DNA of 64,000 bases from JAEUKA01 sp044228505 (GTDB lineage Bacteria; Myxococcota_A; Polyangia; Palsa-1104; JAEUJZ01): NCBI GenBank assembly GCA_044228505.1, contig JBGAUT010000011.1:1-64000 (forward strand). Reading direction: 5' to 3'. Shown one piece after another: positions 33,903-42,833 of the stretch. Numbering within the stretch: the stretch's first letter is position 1; every line of letters starts with the position of its first letter. The notes under the pieces are model-generated. The model was not told the DNA's origin. It worked only from the letters and a program-made list of their open reading frames with translations, and did no database searches. Both the position numbers and the translations under genes were made by a program.

Positions 33903-35042
33903 TTGTCAACTGAGGTTCACCGGGACAGCGGAAAAGATCCCCACGCAGTACTAAGGAAGTTGGCCAACGACCTGAATTCCTTCGTTGTAGGGCAAACATC
34001 CACCTATCCGCAGGTAGCGGAAGACTCCGACCATGGTCCACAGACACTTACCAGCAACGAGGAAGCATCAAAAAATATTACTACTGCCAGGTGCTCGTTC
34101 GCCTACAATTATTGTATGAGCTTTCTCAACACCGACTATGCAAAGTGCCTGGCTGCGTCGGAGCGCGTGTCGTGGAGTCTGACGACGGTGGTGCCAGCAG
34201 ACGCGCAGCTCGACTTCTCTCGACCGTTTATGCCAGAACCAATGTTTCTGTCGAATCGGCTCGAAGATCTCACGGCAAATGAAAAGCTCAAGCTCAATCA
34301 AATCTTCGGGAGAGCGTACGGATATCTATTTTACTTTGTCGAAGCGTACATTGTCTCAGCCACCATGGAACATGCTCGGGCCGAGCTGTACGGAGACGAA
34401 ATTGCGCTGCGAGCGCTGCTGCGATTCACCGAGGAAGAGGTCAAGCACCAGCAGCTCTTCCTTCGCTTCGGAGAGATCTTCGATCGCGACTTTGGTACCG
34501 AGTGTGGACTTACTGATTCCCCACAAGCGGTGGCAAGTTACATTCTGAGCAAGAGTCCGATGGCGGTGCTGCTGGTGACGCTTCACCTGGAGATCATCAC
34601 CCAAGCTCACTACGTCGATGCGATGAAGGACAACGGTGAGGTGGAGCCACTGTTTGCGAGCCTGTTCAAGCATCACTGGCTCGAAGAAGCGCAGCACGCC
34701 AAGCTCGACGTGCTGGAGCTGGAAAAACTCCGTGAGAGTGCGACTCCCGGGCAGCGTGCGCTGGCTGTACAAGAATACATCGAGATCCTTCAAGCGTTTG
34801 CGGGCCTGCTCGGGAGACAAGCGGCTCTGGATGTCGAAAGTCTGGAGCGCGCCTCCGGCAGGACGTTTGACCCGACGCTACGCAGTCAGATCCAACATAG
34901 CCAGACCCGCAGCTACTACCGGGCCTTTCTGTGGTACGGGCTGACCAACAGTCTGTTCCTTGAGTATCTAGCCGACCGATTCCCATCGCTTCTGGCTCAG
35001 ACTTCCTCGCTCGCTTCCCAGTTCGGAGAGGGAGGACTATGA
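33903..35042 (+). CDS. AurF-like diiron oxygenase
   Basis: A 379-residue helical protein with diiron ligands in two pairs: FTEEEVKHQQLF (ExxH) and HHWLEEAQHAKLD (ExxH), plus Glu and His candidates in VEAYIVSATMEHA and LHLEIITQAHY. This pattern fits the AurF-type N-oxygenase/ferritin-like diiron group, which oxidises amines or related substrates with O2. The TTG at 33903 is the furthest start; an ATG at 34116 is an alternative, but the sequence between looks coding. It ends overlapping a small gene by 1 base. No pathway partner is evident. Confidence 0.75.
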   Translation: MSTEVHRDSGKDPHAVLRKLANDLNSFVVGQTSTYPQVAEDSDHGPQTLTSNEEASKNITTARCSFAYNYCMSFLNTDYAKCLAASERVSWSLTTVVPADAQLDFSRPFMPEPMFLSNRLEDLTANEKLKLNQIFGRAYGYLFYFVEAYIVSATMEHARAELYGDEIALRALLRFTEEEVKHQQLFLRFGEIFDRDFGTECGLTDSPQAVASYILSKSPMAVLLVTLHLEIITQAHYVDAMKDNGEVEPLFASLFKHHWLEEAQHAKLDVLELEKLRESATPGQRALAVQEYIEILQAFAGLLGRQAALDVESLERASGRTFDPTLRSQIQHSQTRSYYRAFLWYGLTNSLFLEYLADRFPSLLAQTSSLASQFGEGGL

Positions 35043-35332
35043 TGGCCGCACACGCGCTTGCGCAACAACCAAGTCCTGTGGCGAACTTGAACTCACTCAC
35101 CGAGACGACACTGACGAGACTCAAGCGGGCCCTCGGTCCTCAAAAGGGTGAAGCCATGGCAGCGCTTATCTTTAGCAAGATGGGCCTGAACCAGATTTCG
35201 AGCCCGCAGGATCTGTGCGACTTCGCCAACCATCTCATCCAGCATGGGGGCGTTGCGGAGGCCGTGGGCCGCTCGCTCAAAGTCATGGCCTTGCTACGAA
35301 GCGCCATTGATCGTCCGGTCCCTGTCCGTTAG
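35042..35332 (+). CDS. Small helical protein of unknown function
   Basis: A 96-residue protein, mostly alpha-helical, without signal peptide (LTETTLTRLKRALG, then SSPQDLCDFANHLIQHGG). GGAGG at 35031-35035 fits ATG 35042 (ATG 35039 is too close). It overlaps the diiron oxygenase stop by one base, so the two are co-translated and may be partners. No family recognised; similarity to short response-regulator-associated or acyl-carrier-like helical proteins cannot be judged. Confidence 0.65.
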   Translation: MAAHALAQQPSPVANLNSLTETTLTRLKRALGPQKGEAMAALIFSKMGLNQISSPQDLCDFANHLIQHGGVAEAVGRSLKVMALLRSAIDRPVPVR

Positions 35333-35588
35333 TCGTAGCGCCCGCTACCGACCATCATTTCAGTACTGGGATGTTGCCTCTGCAGCGGCGCTACCGCTGA
35401 TCGGCACAGAGTTTCTCAGCGACCATCCGCGGCAGCAGCCCCCCACAGTCGCCGTCCAAATAAGATATATTTCATATTCCTAATATCAGGAAGTCGAGCC
35501 GGGCGGTTCTGTTCCGTGTGGCTTGGACTGCGCTTCGATTGTGCCAAGCACGGCTATCATCCGTGATACGGTAGGGTCAAGAATTGTC
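35333..35588. other. 256-bp gap with AT-rich patch and palindrome
   Basis: No gene is seen. The patch at about 35459-35490 is AT-rich. TATCA-TCCG-TGATA (35555-35568) is an inverted repeat just before the next gene. Confidence 0.5.
35560..35570 (+). promoter_or_regulatory. TCCGTGATACG motif shared with the FIST gene upstream region
   Basis: The 11-mer TCCGTGATACG lies 18 bases before ATG 35589 and recurs exactly at 37221-37231 before the FIST gene. It overlaps an extended -10-like TGATACGGT. It may be a shared promoter element or operator. Confidence 0.4.
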
Positions 35589-37196
35589 ATGTCATCTTCA
35601 CCCCCTGTAGGAAGTACCAACCACAGCCGTGGTCAGGAAACCCCGCCGGAGTCCCGCACCCAGTCTGGACTGGGACGCCTCCACTCAACACTGCCATGGC
35701 CGCAACGGGCGACGCGATTGCTAGGTGACTGGATGGGTATCACCATCTTGTTCTTCCTGTGGATTGCGATGCTGATCTTGGTTGCACACAACGTAATCAT
35801 TCCACGGACTTGCGCGCAGAGATGGCCCCTGTGGGTACCGCTACTTGGCGGAATGAAGTCGATGTTGGCGGCGACTGCTCCATCGCGACCGGAGTGCATG
35901 AGTGCCGCGCTCTCAGACTCTGCGGGCTCTGTCTGGCTTTCCCCGGCCACGACAGCGACGGCTGGGTCGAGCGACTCGATGACCACGTACATCATTCCGG
36001 AAGACGCACTCATCATTGCCACTGCGCTGTGGGCAGTAGCTGCGATGCCACTGCTTTTGTCTTTCGGGGCCGCTCTCATCTCTAGGTGGCAGCAGTCGCC
36101 ACGAGCACGCCATCGCTTTCATGCGGAGCAAGAGCGAGCGGACGGTGACTGGAGCGAGCGCGAACGAAGCTGGAAACGCGATGCGGCGGACAACATCTCG
36201 CGACTGTGGCTCATCGAGTCTCGCCACGCTGCACAAGCGCAGCACCGGATGATGCAGCACGCGTGTCTGTACGGCTTTGCGACTTCCGCGATTTTTGCCT
36301 GGGGACTGCTGGCCAACAACAACTCCTCTTTGGCTTGCCAAACTCGAATGATGGCGATTGCAGCCGCGAGCGCTGCCTTCACATCGTTTAGCGTAAGCTT
36401 TGGAAGACTCACGGTGCGGGCCTCGATTCGTGACACCAGTGCGCGAATGTTCGCCTACGCGCTGCGGGCACTCATCTTGTCGGTGGTCTCTGCGGTCCTG
36501 CTGCTGTCCGTGCTATGGCACCATGGGACTTCGGTAGCTGGGTCTGCATCAGACAACATCCTACTCCTCAAAGACTCCGCCGTCCTCGCCGCGCAACCGT
36601 TTAAAGGACCAACCAGCTACATGATGCTCGGGATGGTGGTCGCGCTCATCGGGGAAGGAGTTCTTAGCCAGCTTACGGCCCGTGCGGCTTCTGCGGTCAG
36701 TCTGCAAATGCTCCAGCGCGGCACCGATGGCACCAAGGAACTGGCGGCAATCGATGGGCTGACCGAGCAGGACCTCCTGCGCTTGGGAGAGGAAGGGATC
36801 GATTCGATCCATGCGTTGGCGCTGGCATCTACCGCTTCACTGTATTTTGGGACTCCCTACACTCTGCAACGTCTGTGTGACTGGCAGGATCAGGCTCTGC
36901 TCATTACCTATGTAGGCCTGGCGAAAGCCCAGATGTGTCGAGAGAAACTCATGGTACGGGGTGCGATCGATCTGCAGCGCAAAGCAGACTTCTTGATGTG
37001 CGAGTTAACCCACCCGGCCGTAGGAGACAAGGAAATCCAGAGCCGGGACAAAACCTTCGAGATCATCCGTAGCTCGCTAGGTTTTATCTCTGTCGAGCAA
37101 GCGCGTGAGTCACTGTTTCCGATGGCCAATGATGAGGTGATCCGCAGACTCCGCATCTATCATCGCGGCTCCGTTACCGAAGACCTCAGAGGGTAG
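35589..37196 (+). CDS. Multi-pass membrane protein with cytoplasmic HhH-like region
   Basis: A 535-residue protein. Hydrophobic helices lie near about 50-72, 148-168, 222-242, 252-270, 290-310 and 345-365, with a charged cytoplasmic loop around 170-215. The C-terminal soluble part begins with LTEQDLLRLGEEGIDSIHALALAS, which looks like a helix-hairpin-helix or SAM-like fold. ATG 35589 is used; the frame is open 22 codons upstream. It precedes FIST and STAS genes on the same strand and may be part of a sensory cluster. No family recognised. Confidence 0.7.
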   Translation: MSSSPPVGSTNHSRGQETPPESRTQSGLGRLHSTLPWPQRATRLLGDWMGITILFFLWIAMLILVAHNVIIPRTCAQRWPLWVPLLGGMKSMLAATAPSRPECMSAALSDSAGSVWLSPATTATAGSSDSMTTYIIPEDALIIATALWAVAAMPLLLSFGAALISRWQQSPRARHRFHAEQERADGDWSERERSWKRDAADNISRLWLIESRHAAQAQHRMMQHACLYGFATSAIFAWGLLANNNSSLACQTRMMAIAAASAAFTSFSVSFGRLTVRASIRDTSARMFAYALRALILSVVSAVLLLSVLWHHGTSVAGSASDNILLLKDSAVLAAQPFKGPTSYMMLGMVVALIGEGVLSQLTARAASAVSLQMLQRGTDGTKELAAIDGLTEQDLLRLGEEGIDSIHALALASTASLYFGTPYTLQRLCDWQDQALLITYVGLAKAQMCREKLMVRGAIDLQRKADFLMCELTHPAVGDKEIQSRDKTFEIIRSSLGFISVEQARESLFPMANDEVIRRLRIYHRGSVTEDLRG

Positions 37197-37220
37197 AATC
37201 CACGCCGATCCGTACCTCCT

Positions 37221-37231
37221 TCCGTGATACG
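37221..37231 (+). promoter_or_regulatory. Second copy of the TCCGTGATACG motif
   Basis: Identical to 35560-35570. Here it is followed by ATTTATGG, giving an extended -10-like TGATACGAT about 57-60 bases before the FIST start. Confidence 0.4.
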
Positions 37232-37287
37232 ATTTATGGTGCATTCCCAACTTCGATCACCGAGAGCTCCGTAAAGAGGTCTTGTCG

Positions 37288-38463
37288 ATGGGTGTAAGAA
37301 ATCTGATCGCAACGGTTTCGATTGTCCACGATGACCCACACGTAGCCGCAAAAGAGGCTATTTTTGAGCTGACCGACCGACTGGGTCAGCCGCCCGCCAT
37401 CGTGCTGCTGTTCTTTTCTGCCGAGTTTCCAGCCCAGGCGATTCGTGATGGAGTGTGGAGCGCGCTCGATCCAACCACGGTCGTTGTGGGTTGTTCCTCC
37501 TCTGCCGAGCTAGGACCGGATGGTGCGCTGATCCACTCGGTCACGGCGCTGGGAATGTGTCTGCCGGGATATCGTGCTCAAGCGCTGTCAGTTCCAGGAG
37601 GCCCTGACTCCTTTGCAATCGGACAGCAGCTCGTCGATTCCGTACAGAGCCCCAAACCCGATCTCCTACTACTGTTCCCGGATGTCCTGACGGTCAACGC
37701 CACCCGACTCCTGCTCGGAATCCAGTCACGGCTAGGTGCCAAGTTTCCGGTGCTGGGTGGGGCGGCTGCCGATATGGGAACGTTCAAGCAGGTCGAGCTG
37801 ATTCACGGCAAAGAGATCCTGCGATCCGGAGTGGTGGCGCTTGCTTTGTTTGGTCCCGTGACCATCTCTGCTGCCGCATGTAGTGGTTACTCTCCGGTCT
37901 CTGTTCCGCTGCAAGCGACTCGGGTGGATAACGGCAATATCCTGCTCGAACTCGACGGTAAGCCTGCTCTGACTACCTATCTGGAACAGCTCGGCCCGCG
38001 CAAAAGCGAGATGCCCGGAGTCACCATTGAGTATCCGATAGGGGTTGTATCACGCATCAGCGGCAAGACCGAGGTACAGACCGAGCTGGTGCGTGCGGTG
38101 TTCGGAATCAATGAACAGAGAGAAGCGCTCATCTTGGGCGGAGACATTCCCGAGCGGGCGGAACTTTGCATTCTGAGTGCGACGCGCAACGACGTACTCA
38201 CTGGGACACAGACTGCCGTTCAAACCGCGCTCACGGGATCCGCCAACGCAGAACTTGCCCTGCTATTTAACTGCGTCTCGCGCAAGGTCATTCTCGGACC
38301 ACGGTACAAAGAGGAGTATTCGGTGGTGGACTCTGTCTTACCGAAGTCTCTGCCTCGCATTGGCTTTTACACCTTTGGCGAGCTGTCTCCGGTGGCGGCG
38401 GTGACCCATCATCACGAGTCGACTTTTACCATTGCTTTGGTCCACTTCGGCACAGCCAAGTAG
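37288..38463 (+). CDS. FIST-domain sensory protein
   Basis: A 391-residue protein matching FIST N and FIST C domains (ligand-binding module in bacterial signalling, thought to sense small molecules such as amino acids). Marks are VVVGCSSSAELGPDG in the first half and VLGGAAADMG, then FYTFGELSP near the C-terminus, which is typical of the family. There is no output domain, so it must act through a partner; the STAS protein encoded 13 bases downstream is the obvious candidate. ATG 37288 has AAAGAGG at 37273-37279. Confidence 0.88.
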   Translation: MGVRNLIATVSIVHDDPHVAAKEAIFELTDRLGQPPAIVLLFFSAEFPAQAIRDGVWSALDPTTVVVGCSSSAELGPDGALIHSVTALGMCLPGYRAQALSVPGGPDSFAIGQQLVDSVQSPKPDLLLLFPDVLTVNATRLLLGIQSRLGAKFPVLGGAAADMGTFKQVELIHGKEILRSGVVALALFGPVTISAAACSGYSPVSVPLQATRVDNGNILLELDGKPALTTYLEQLGPRKSEMPGVTIEYPIGVVSRISGKTEVQTELVRAVFGINEQREALILGGDIPERAELCILSATRNDVLTGTQTAVQTALTGSANAELALLFNCVSRKVILGPRYKEEYSVVDSVLPKSLPRIGFYTFGELSPVAAVTHHHESTFTIALVHFGTAK

Positions 38464-38476
38464 CGGAGTCCTAACG

Positions 38477-39211
38477 ATGCGCTGTGAGAGCTGTTGTTTA
38501 GAAGATCCCACAAGTGATGCGCTCGATCTGGACGCCTTTTGCCGCAAGCTGTCGGGTTGTACGGAGTGCCCTCTGCTCCGATTGGATGCACCGATTCCGG
38601 CAAGCGTGCTCTCCAAACAGATTGAACGACTCAGGGAGTCCGCCAGACACAACCGCCAACAGCAGAATCGAATTCGCCAGCTCGAACATGCACAAAGTGA
38701 GCTAGCGATGGAGATTCAGCGATCCGATGAGCGCGTTGCCAAGCTCGAACAGACCCAGAAGGCAACCGCCCAAGCCGCGGACGAGCAGTTCCAGGCCCAG
38801 ATCACGATGCTGGCCCGTCAGCAAGCAGCGATTTTGGAACTGGCAACACCGATCATTCAGGTATGGGATGGAGTGCTCGTGCTGCCGCTGATCGGTCAGC
38901 TCGACGACAATCGGATGCAGTCGCTTACCGAAAACCTGCTGGCCGCGCTGCAGCAGAAGCAGGCTCGGTTTGCCGTACTCGATTTGACCGGTATCTCGGA
39001 CCTCAACGAGTCGTCGGCTCGACACCTGTACCGAGTGGCGTCGGCCGTACGCTTGCTGGGTGCGGAGGCACTTTTGTGTGGCATGCGCGCCCAGGTGGTT
39101 CGAATTGTAACCAGCCTCGGTGTCGATCTGGGGACACTATCGGTGACAAGAACGCTGCAGGATGCTCTACGCCGCTGCATTGCCAAGACACGAGAGACCC
39201 CGAGTGCATGA
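38477..39211 (+). CDS. STAS-domain (RsbR/RsbS-like) regulator with Cys-rich N-terminus
   Basis: A 244-residue protein with three parts: a Cys-rich head (Cys 3, 6, 7, 22, 28, 31) that could bind a metal or form disulfides, a coiled coil (about 44-115), and a C-terminal STAS domain (about 122-240) close to RsbR-type proteins (PIIQVWDGVLVLPLIG; VLDLTG; ARHLYRVASAVRLLGAEALLCG). At the site where RsbR/RsbS carry the phosphorylated Thr after Asp (DT), this protein has Asn177-Glu178. It follows the FIST gene by 13 bases. Confidence 0.85.
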   Translation: MRCESCCLEDPTSDALDLDAFCRKLSGCTECPLLRLDAPIPASVLSKQIERLRESARHNRQQQNRIRQLEHAQSELAMEIQRSDERVAKLEQTQKATAQAADEQFQAQITMLARQQAAILELATPIIQVWDGVLVLPLIGQLDDNRMQSLTENLLAALQQKQARFAVLDLTGISDLNESSARHLYRVASAVRLLGAEALLCGMRAQVVRIVTSLGVDLGTLSVTRTLQDALRRCIAKTRETPSA

Positions 39212-39260
39212 AGGCTGTGCGCAGACGGATGTCATCCTGGTATAACTGCAAGCTGTGCGC

Positions 39261-41876
39261 ATGAGTCGCTGGATTTCGGTGTTGTCGCTGTCCGCGCTGC
39301 TCTGGACTCCTTCGGTCCAGGCATCGGATCTGTACGGTGGAGCCAGCGATCTTCCTGAAGAGCTACGCTCGCTGCTGTCGGCCAGTGAGCCCTCACGCCG
39401 ACGCCAGGGGGTCGAGCGCCTGCAGTCGTTACCGGTACGCCTCGCGACTCCGTACCTGCTGCAGCGGCTTCAAGATGGTGACTCCGCAGTGCGGGCAAGA
39501 GCAGCTCAAGCTCTCGGTCCGACGGCCAACGTAGCGGCAGCAACTGCGCTGCTCGATGGAATGGGCGACTCGGACAGTACGGTTCGGGCGGCGTGTGCGG
39601 AGGCCTTGGGTCAGTACGGAGCGCTCCCGAAAACCGAGCAGCAGCGAGCGGTGAATCTGCTGGCCCGAGCGATGGGAGACAGTCAGTTCGAGGTCCGCCA
39701 GGAAGCCCTGCGCGCCGTCGAAAGGCTCCTCACAGCCCAGGTATTTCAGCTCTCCGATCTGCCGCTCCTGATCGGTCCCGTGCTGCTTAGAGCGGAAGAC
39801 GAAAACGTCGGGGTCCGACGTGGGGCACTCGCCGTACTCGGTCGGCTCAGTCCACTCACGCTGCCGCCAGAGCTACGCAGTCGGGTGCTGCTCGCCCTAC
39901 TCGGTCGGCTGTCGGATCCCGCTCGCGATGTTCGCGCCGAGTCGCTGCGGAGCTTGGGCCTGCTACGCGCTCAAAACGCGACCGCCGCGGCGCTCCGGTT
40001 GCTACGCGATCCGACCGAGGAGGTCCGCCGACAAGCGATGCTGTGCCTGGGTCGACTCGCCTCCGAAGCTGCAATTCCCCTGATGCGGGAAGCGCTAGAA
40101 ACCGGCAACGAGGGGCAACGAATGGCAGCGGTACAAGCGCTCTCTCTGTATCTGCTGCCCGACAAGGCCTCATCGGTCTCGAAAGAAGTGTTGACTCAAG
40201 CGACACAAACCATCTTGTCCAGCCTTGGGCAGTCCGCACTCCGTCCGCTGGTTGTTGAGTCGCTCCTTGCGGGCAGTGAACGCGTCGCTCCGATTGTGCT
40301 GGCTGAGCTGGCCCGCCCCGCGCTCGGACTTCAGCAGCTCGCCATACTCGTCGAACTGCTGCGCGATCTGGGCCCGAAGCTGTCTCCCGAGCAGCGCGCT
40401 TTTGCGACCACAGAACTCAGTCGGGAGCTGTTCCGAAATCGACTTCCTCGCGAACAAGTTCTCGACGCACTCGCGGCAATCGGCGATCGCAGCATCACGC
40501 CACTGCTGACCTCACTTTTGTTCGACAAAGATGTGGTGGTCCGACGACGCACGGTGCAGATCTTGCGCAAGCCACATCTGCTCGACCGACGGGCTCTCGA
40601 CGCACTCACCACAGCCAGCGCCGACACCGATCCTCAGGTCCAGCGGCAGGCCCTGCTCGCGCTTGGAGATCTCGGCCTAGGACAGTCCAGGCTCGTTGAA
40701 CTGCTAGACCCCACCGACCGCCCAACGCTCGCCGTAGCGGAGACCCGGGTGATCGCGGCCCAGGCCCTTGTGCAGCATGCCAAGCAAGGAGTCCTCGCGG
40801 ATCCGGCGGTCACGATGCTGCTACGGTCCGTGCTGACTGTTGGTGTAGGGCTAACCGAGCAGCGAGTCCGACGCACGGCTGCGCAAGCGCTGACGAGCTT
40901 TCTGTCGCCACGCCCGGAGCGACACGCACCGATCATCGCGGAGCTGTTGTCCGCACTGCGTAAGCCTCCCGATGGCGGGCCCCACCGTGAGGTGTTATTG
41001 CTGCTGTCGGGTATCTTGCGTGGACGAACCAGTGAGACCGTGCGCGAGCGCCTGTTGTCGTTGGCTCAGCTCTCTGCGGACCCGCAAAGCGTCGAGGGTC
41101 AATTCGCGGTCGACGCGCTCTCTGCGCTGCAGTCGTTTGTCGATCCGGCAGCGCAGAACCGACTCATCAAACTGCTGCAACACCGCGACCCGGTCCGTGT
41201 ACAACGAGCAACCGGGGCGCTCGGCTGCTTGCTGGCGACAAATCCAACGGACGCGATCGTGACGGCGTTGCTCGGTCAGCTTCAGGATGGTTCGCTCGCT
41301 TCTCTCAGTGCCGCTGCCGAGGCCGCTTGGGCACTATCAAACTTGCCGCGCAATCACCCGGCGACCCAGCGCGTGGTCGAGCGGCTACGCCTATTACTAT
41401 CTATAAAGCGCGAGCCCTCGATCGAACTGACTGCGCTGCGTACCAACACCCTGGCAGCGCTGGCCAGGCTCGGGATTGCGGAACCTCGCGATGCCGAATG
41501 GCTGGAGGATGGCGATGCCGGGGTCCGTCGCAACGCTGCATTGCTGGTTGCATCGGTGGTGCCACGCTCGGGGGGAATCGAAGCACGGCTGCGCAACGTC
41601 GCCGCGCTAGATGAGGATCGGCAGGTCCGCAAAAATGCCGAGTCTGCGCTACAAGGACGCGGCCCGCTCGGTCTGTCGAATCGGAAGCACTGGCTGATCA
41701 CCTACCAGACCGATTTCGACGGCAAGCTGCGCCCGATGCAGTCGTATGGGCTACTACTAGGCGACGGACTGACCCGGGTTGGCTTCACCGATCGAATGGG
41801 AACTGCCGTCGACGAGCTACTGCCTGATGGACCTTGCGAGGTCGAGCTCGTGCCGCCGTCCACGCCGCCACGCTGA
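39261..41876 (+). CDS. Exported HEAT-repeat protein
   Basis: An 871-residue protein with a signal peptide (cleavage near VQAS, about 21) and about twenty helical HEAT-type repeats (for example DSAVRARAAQALG, DSTVRAACAEALG, ARDVRAESLRSLG) covering most of the length, ending in a distinct beta-rich tail of about 90 residues (after HWLITYQTDFDG). HEAT solenoids bind other proteins. It probably works in the periplasm. ATG 39261 is preferred to GTG 39255. The gene lies 49 bases after the STAS gene. Confidence 0.85.
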   Translation: MSRWISVLSLSALLWTPSVQASDLYGGASDLPEELRSLLSASEPSRRRQGVERLQSLPVRLATPYLLQRLQDGDSAVRARAAQALGPTANVAAATALLDGMGDSDSTVRAACAEALGQYGALPKTEQQRAVNLLARAMGDSQFEVRQEALRAVERLLTAQVFQLSDLPLLIGPVLLRAEDENVGVRRGALAVLGRLSPLTLPPELRSRVLLALLGRLSDPARDVRAESLRSLGLLRAQNATAAALRLLRDPTEEVRRQAMLCLGRLASEAAIPLMREALETGNEGQRMAAVQALSLYLLPDKASSVSKEVLTQATQTILSSLGQSALRPLVVESLLAGSERVAPIVLAELARPALGLQQLAILVELLRDLGPKLSPEQRAFATTELSRELFRNRLPREQVLDALAAIGDRSITPLLTSLLFDKDVVVRRRTVQILRKPHLLDRRALDALTTASADTDPQVQRQALLALGDLGLGQSRLVELLDPTDRPTLAVAETRVIAAQALVQHAKQGVLADPAVTMLLRSVLTVGVGLTEQRVRRTAAQALTSFLSPRPERHAPIIAELLSALRKPPDGGPHREVLLLLSGILRGRTSETVRERLLSLAQLSADPQSVEGQFAVDALSALQSFVDPAAQNRLIKLLQHRDPVRVQRATGALGCLLATNPTDAIVTALLGQLQDGSLASLSAAAEAAWALSNLPRNHPATQRVVERLRLLLSIKREPSIELTALRTNTLAALARLGIAEPRDAEWLEDGDAGVRRNAALLVASVVPRSGGIEARLRNVAALDEDRQVRKNAESALQGRGPLGLSNRKHWLITYQTDFDGKLRPMQSYGLLLGDGLTRVGFTDRMGTAVDELLPDGPCEVELVPPSTPPR

Positions 41877-41888
41877 CTCGTCCCGCGC

Positions 41889-42770
41889 TCACGGCGCAAT
41901 GAACTCAGTCCAATTCGGCACCGGCTGGGGCCAACATTCCGACGGAAGCTCCGCAGCCAACGTCAGCCGTTTACCGGTGCGCGGCTGGAACAGGTCAAGG
42001 GCTGTGGCATGGAGTGTCAGACGCTCAAATGGCGGCCCTCCGTACAGCGTGTCCCCGACGATGGGATGACCGGACGCCATCATATGTACCCGCACTTGAT
42101 GGGTCCGCCCGGTTTCCAGCCGCACAAGTACCAACGACTGCGCAAAAGGGGCAGTGCGCAAGGTGTCCAGACGCCAAAAATGACTCACCGCCGAATCGCC
42201 CAAAGTCGATGCCGTCGGATAGGCGCGCATCATCGGAGCCCCCTGCCCGGCCGACTTGCCGATCCGGAGATCAATCCGTCCACTTGCTGCCGGCACCCCA
42301 ACCACTCGCGCCAAATAGCGACGCTCAATCCGACCTTCGACCAGCGCTTGACCGAGCCGGGCGCAGACCTCTGCCGAGCGCGCCAGCATCGTCAGTCCAG
42401 AGGTCTCGCCATCCAGTCGGTGCGGCAGCCACAACGGACCCGGCAACATCGTTAGCAGCGATGGACCCCCTCGGCGACCCGGTTGACACAACAGTCCAGC
42501 GGGCTTGTTTACGACCAGCAGATCGCGATCTTCGTAGACAACCTGCGGACTCGGAGTCGGCGACGCGGTTTCAGCGACAAACACGGTCACTTTCTGACCG
42601 GCAGACACCGTGTTGACGGTCGGTCCAGCCCGTCGACCATCGATCCAGACAGAGCCCTCCCGAACGGCGCGACGTGCTTCGGCATCGCTCACCCCAAGTC
42701 GTGCTCGTAGCAGCGCCAGCAGAGCCCGGGGGTCGGAAGCCGCAGCGGTAATAAGATGCTTTTTGGACAC
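41889..42770 (-). CDS. RluA-family pseudouridine synthase
   Basis: A 293-residue RNA pseudouridine synthase. An S4-like RNA-binding part (about 18-70, DAEARRAVREGSVWIDGRRA) precedes the catalytic domain with HRLDGETSGL, whose Asp is the nucleophile, and the family motif VRLETGRTHQVRVHM. RluA-family enzymes act on rRNA or tRNA uridines; the target is not predictable. It lies 63 bases after psuG on the same strand, so synthesis and breakdown of pseudouridine are encoded together. It is convergent with the HEAT gene. Confidence 0.9.
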   Translation of the reverse strand: MSKKHLITAAASDPRALLALLRARLGVSDAEARRAVREGSVWIDGRRAGPTVNTVSAGQKVTVFVAETASPTPSPQVVYEDRDLLVVNKPAGLLCQPGRRGGPSLLTMLPGPLWLPHRLDGETSGLTMLARSAEVCARLGQALVEGRIERRYLARVVGVPAASGRIDLRIGKSAGQGAPMMRAYPTASTLGDSAVSHFWRLDTLRTAPFAQSLVLVRLETGRTHQVRVHMMASGHPIVGDTLYGGPPFERLTLHATALDLFQPRTGKRLTLAAELPSECWPQPVPNWTEFIAP

Positions 42771-42833
42771 CTCTTATTGGCCCTTTCTGCCGGCTGCGCT
42801 TGCTTCGATTCAAGAAGCCCCAACCGCGTTCGC

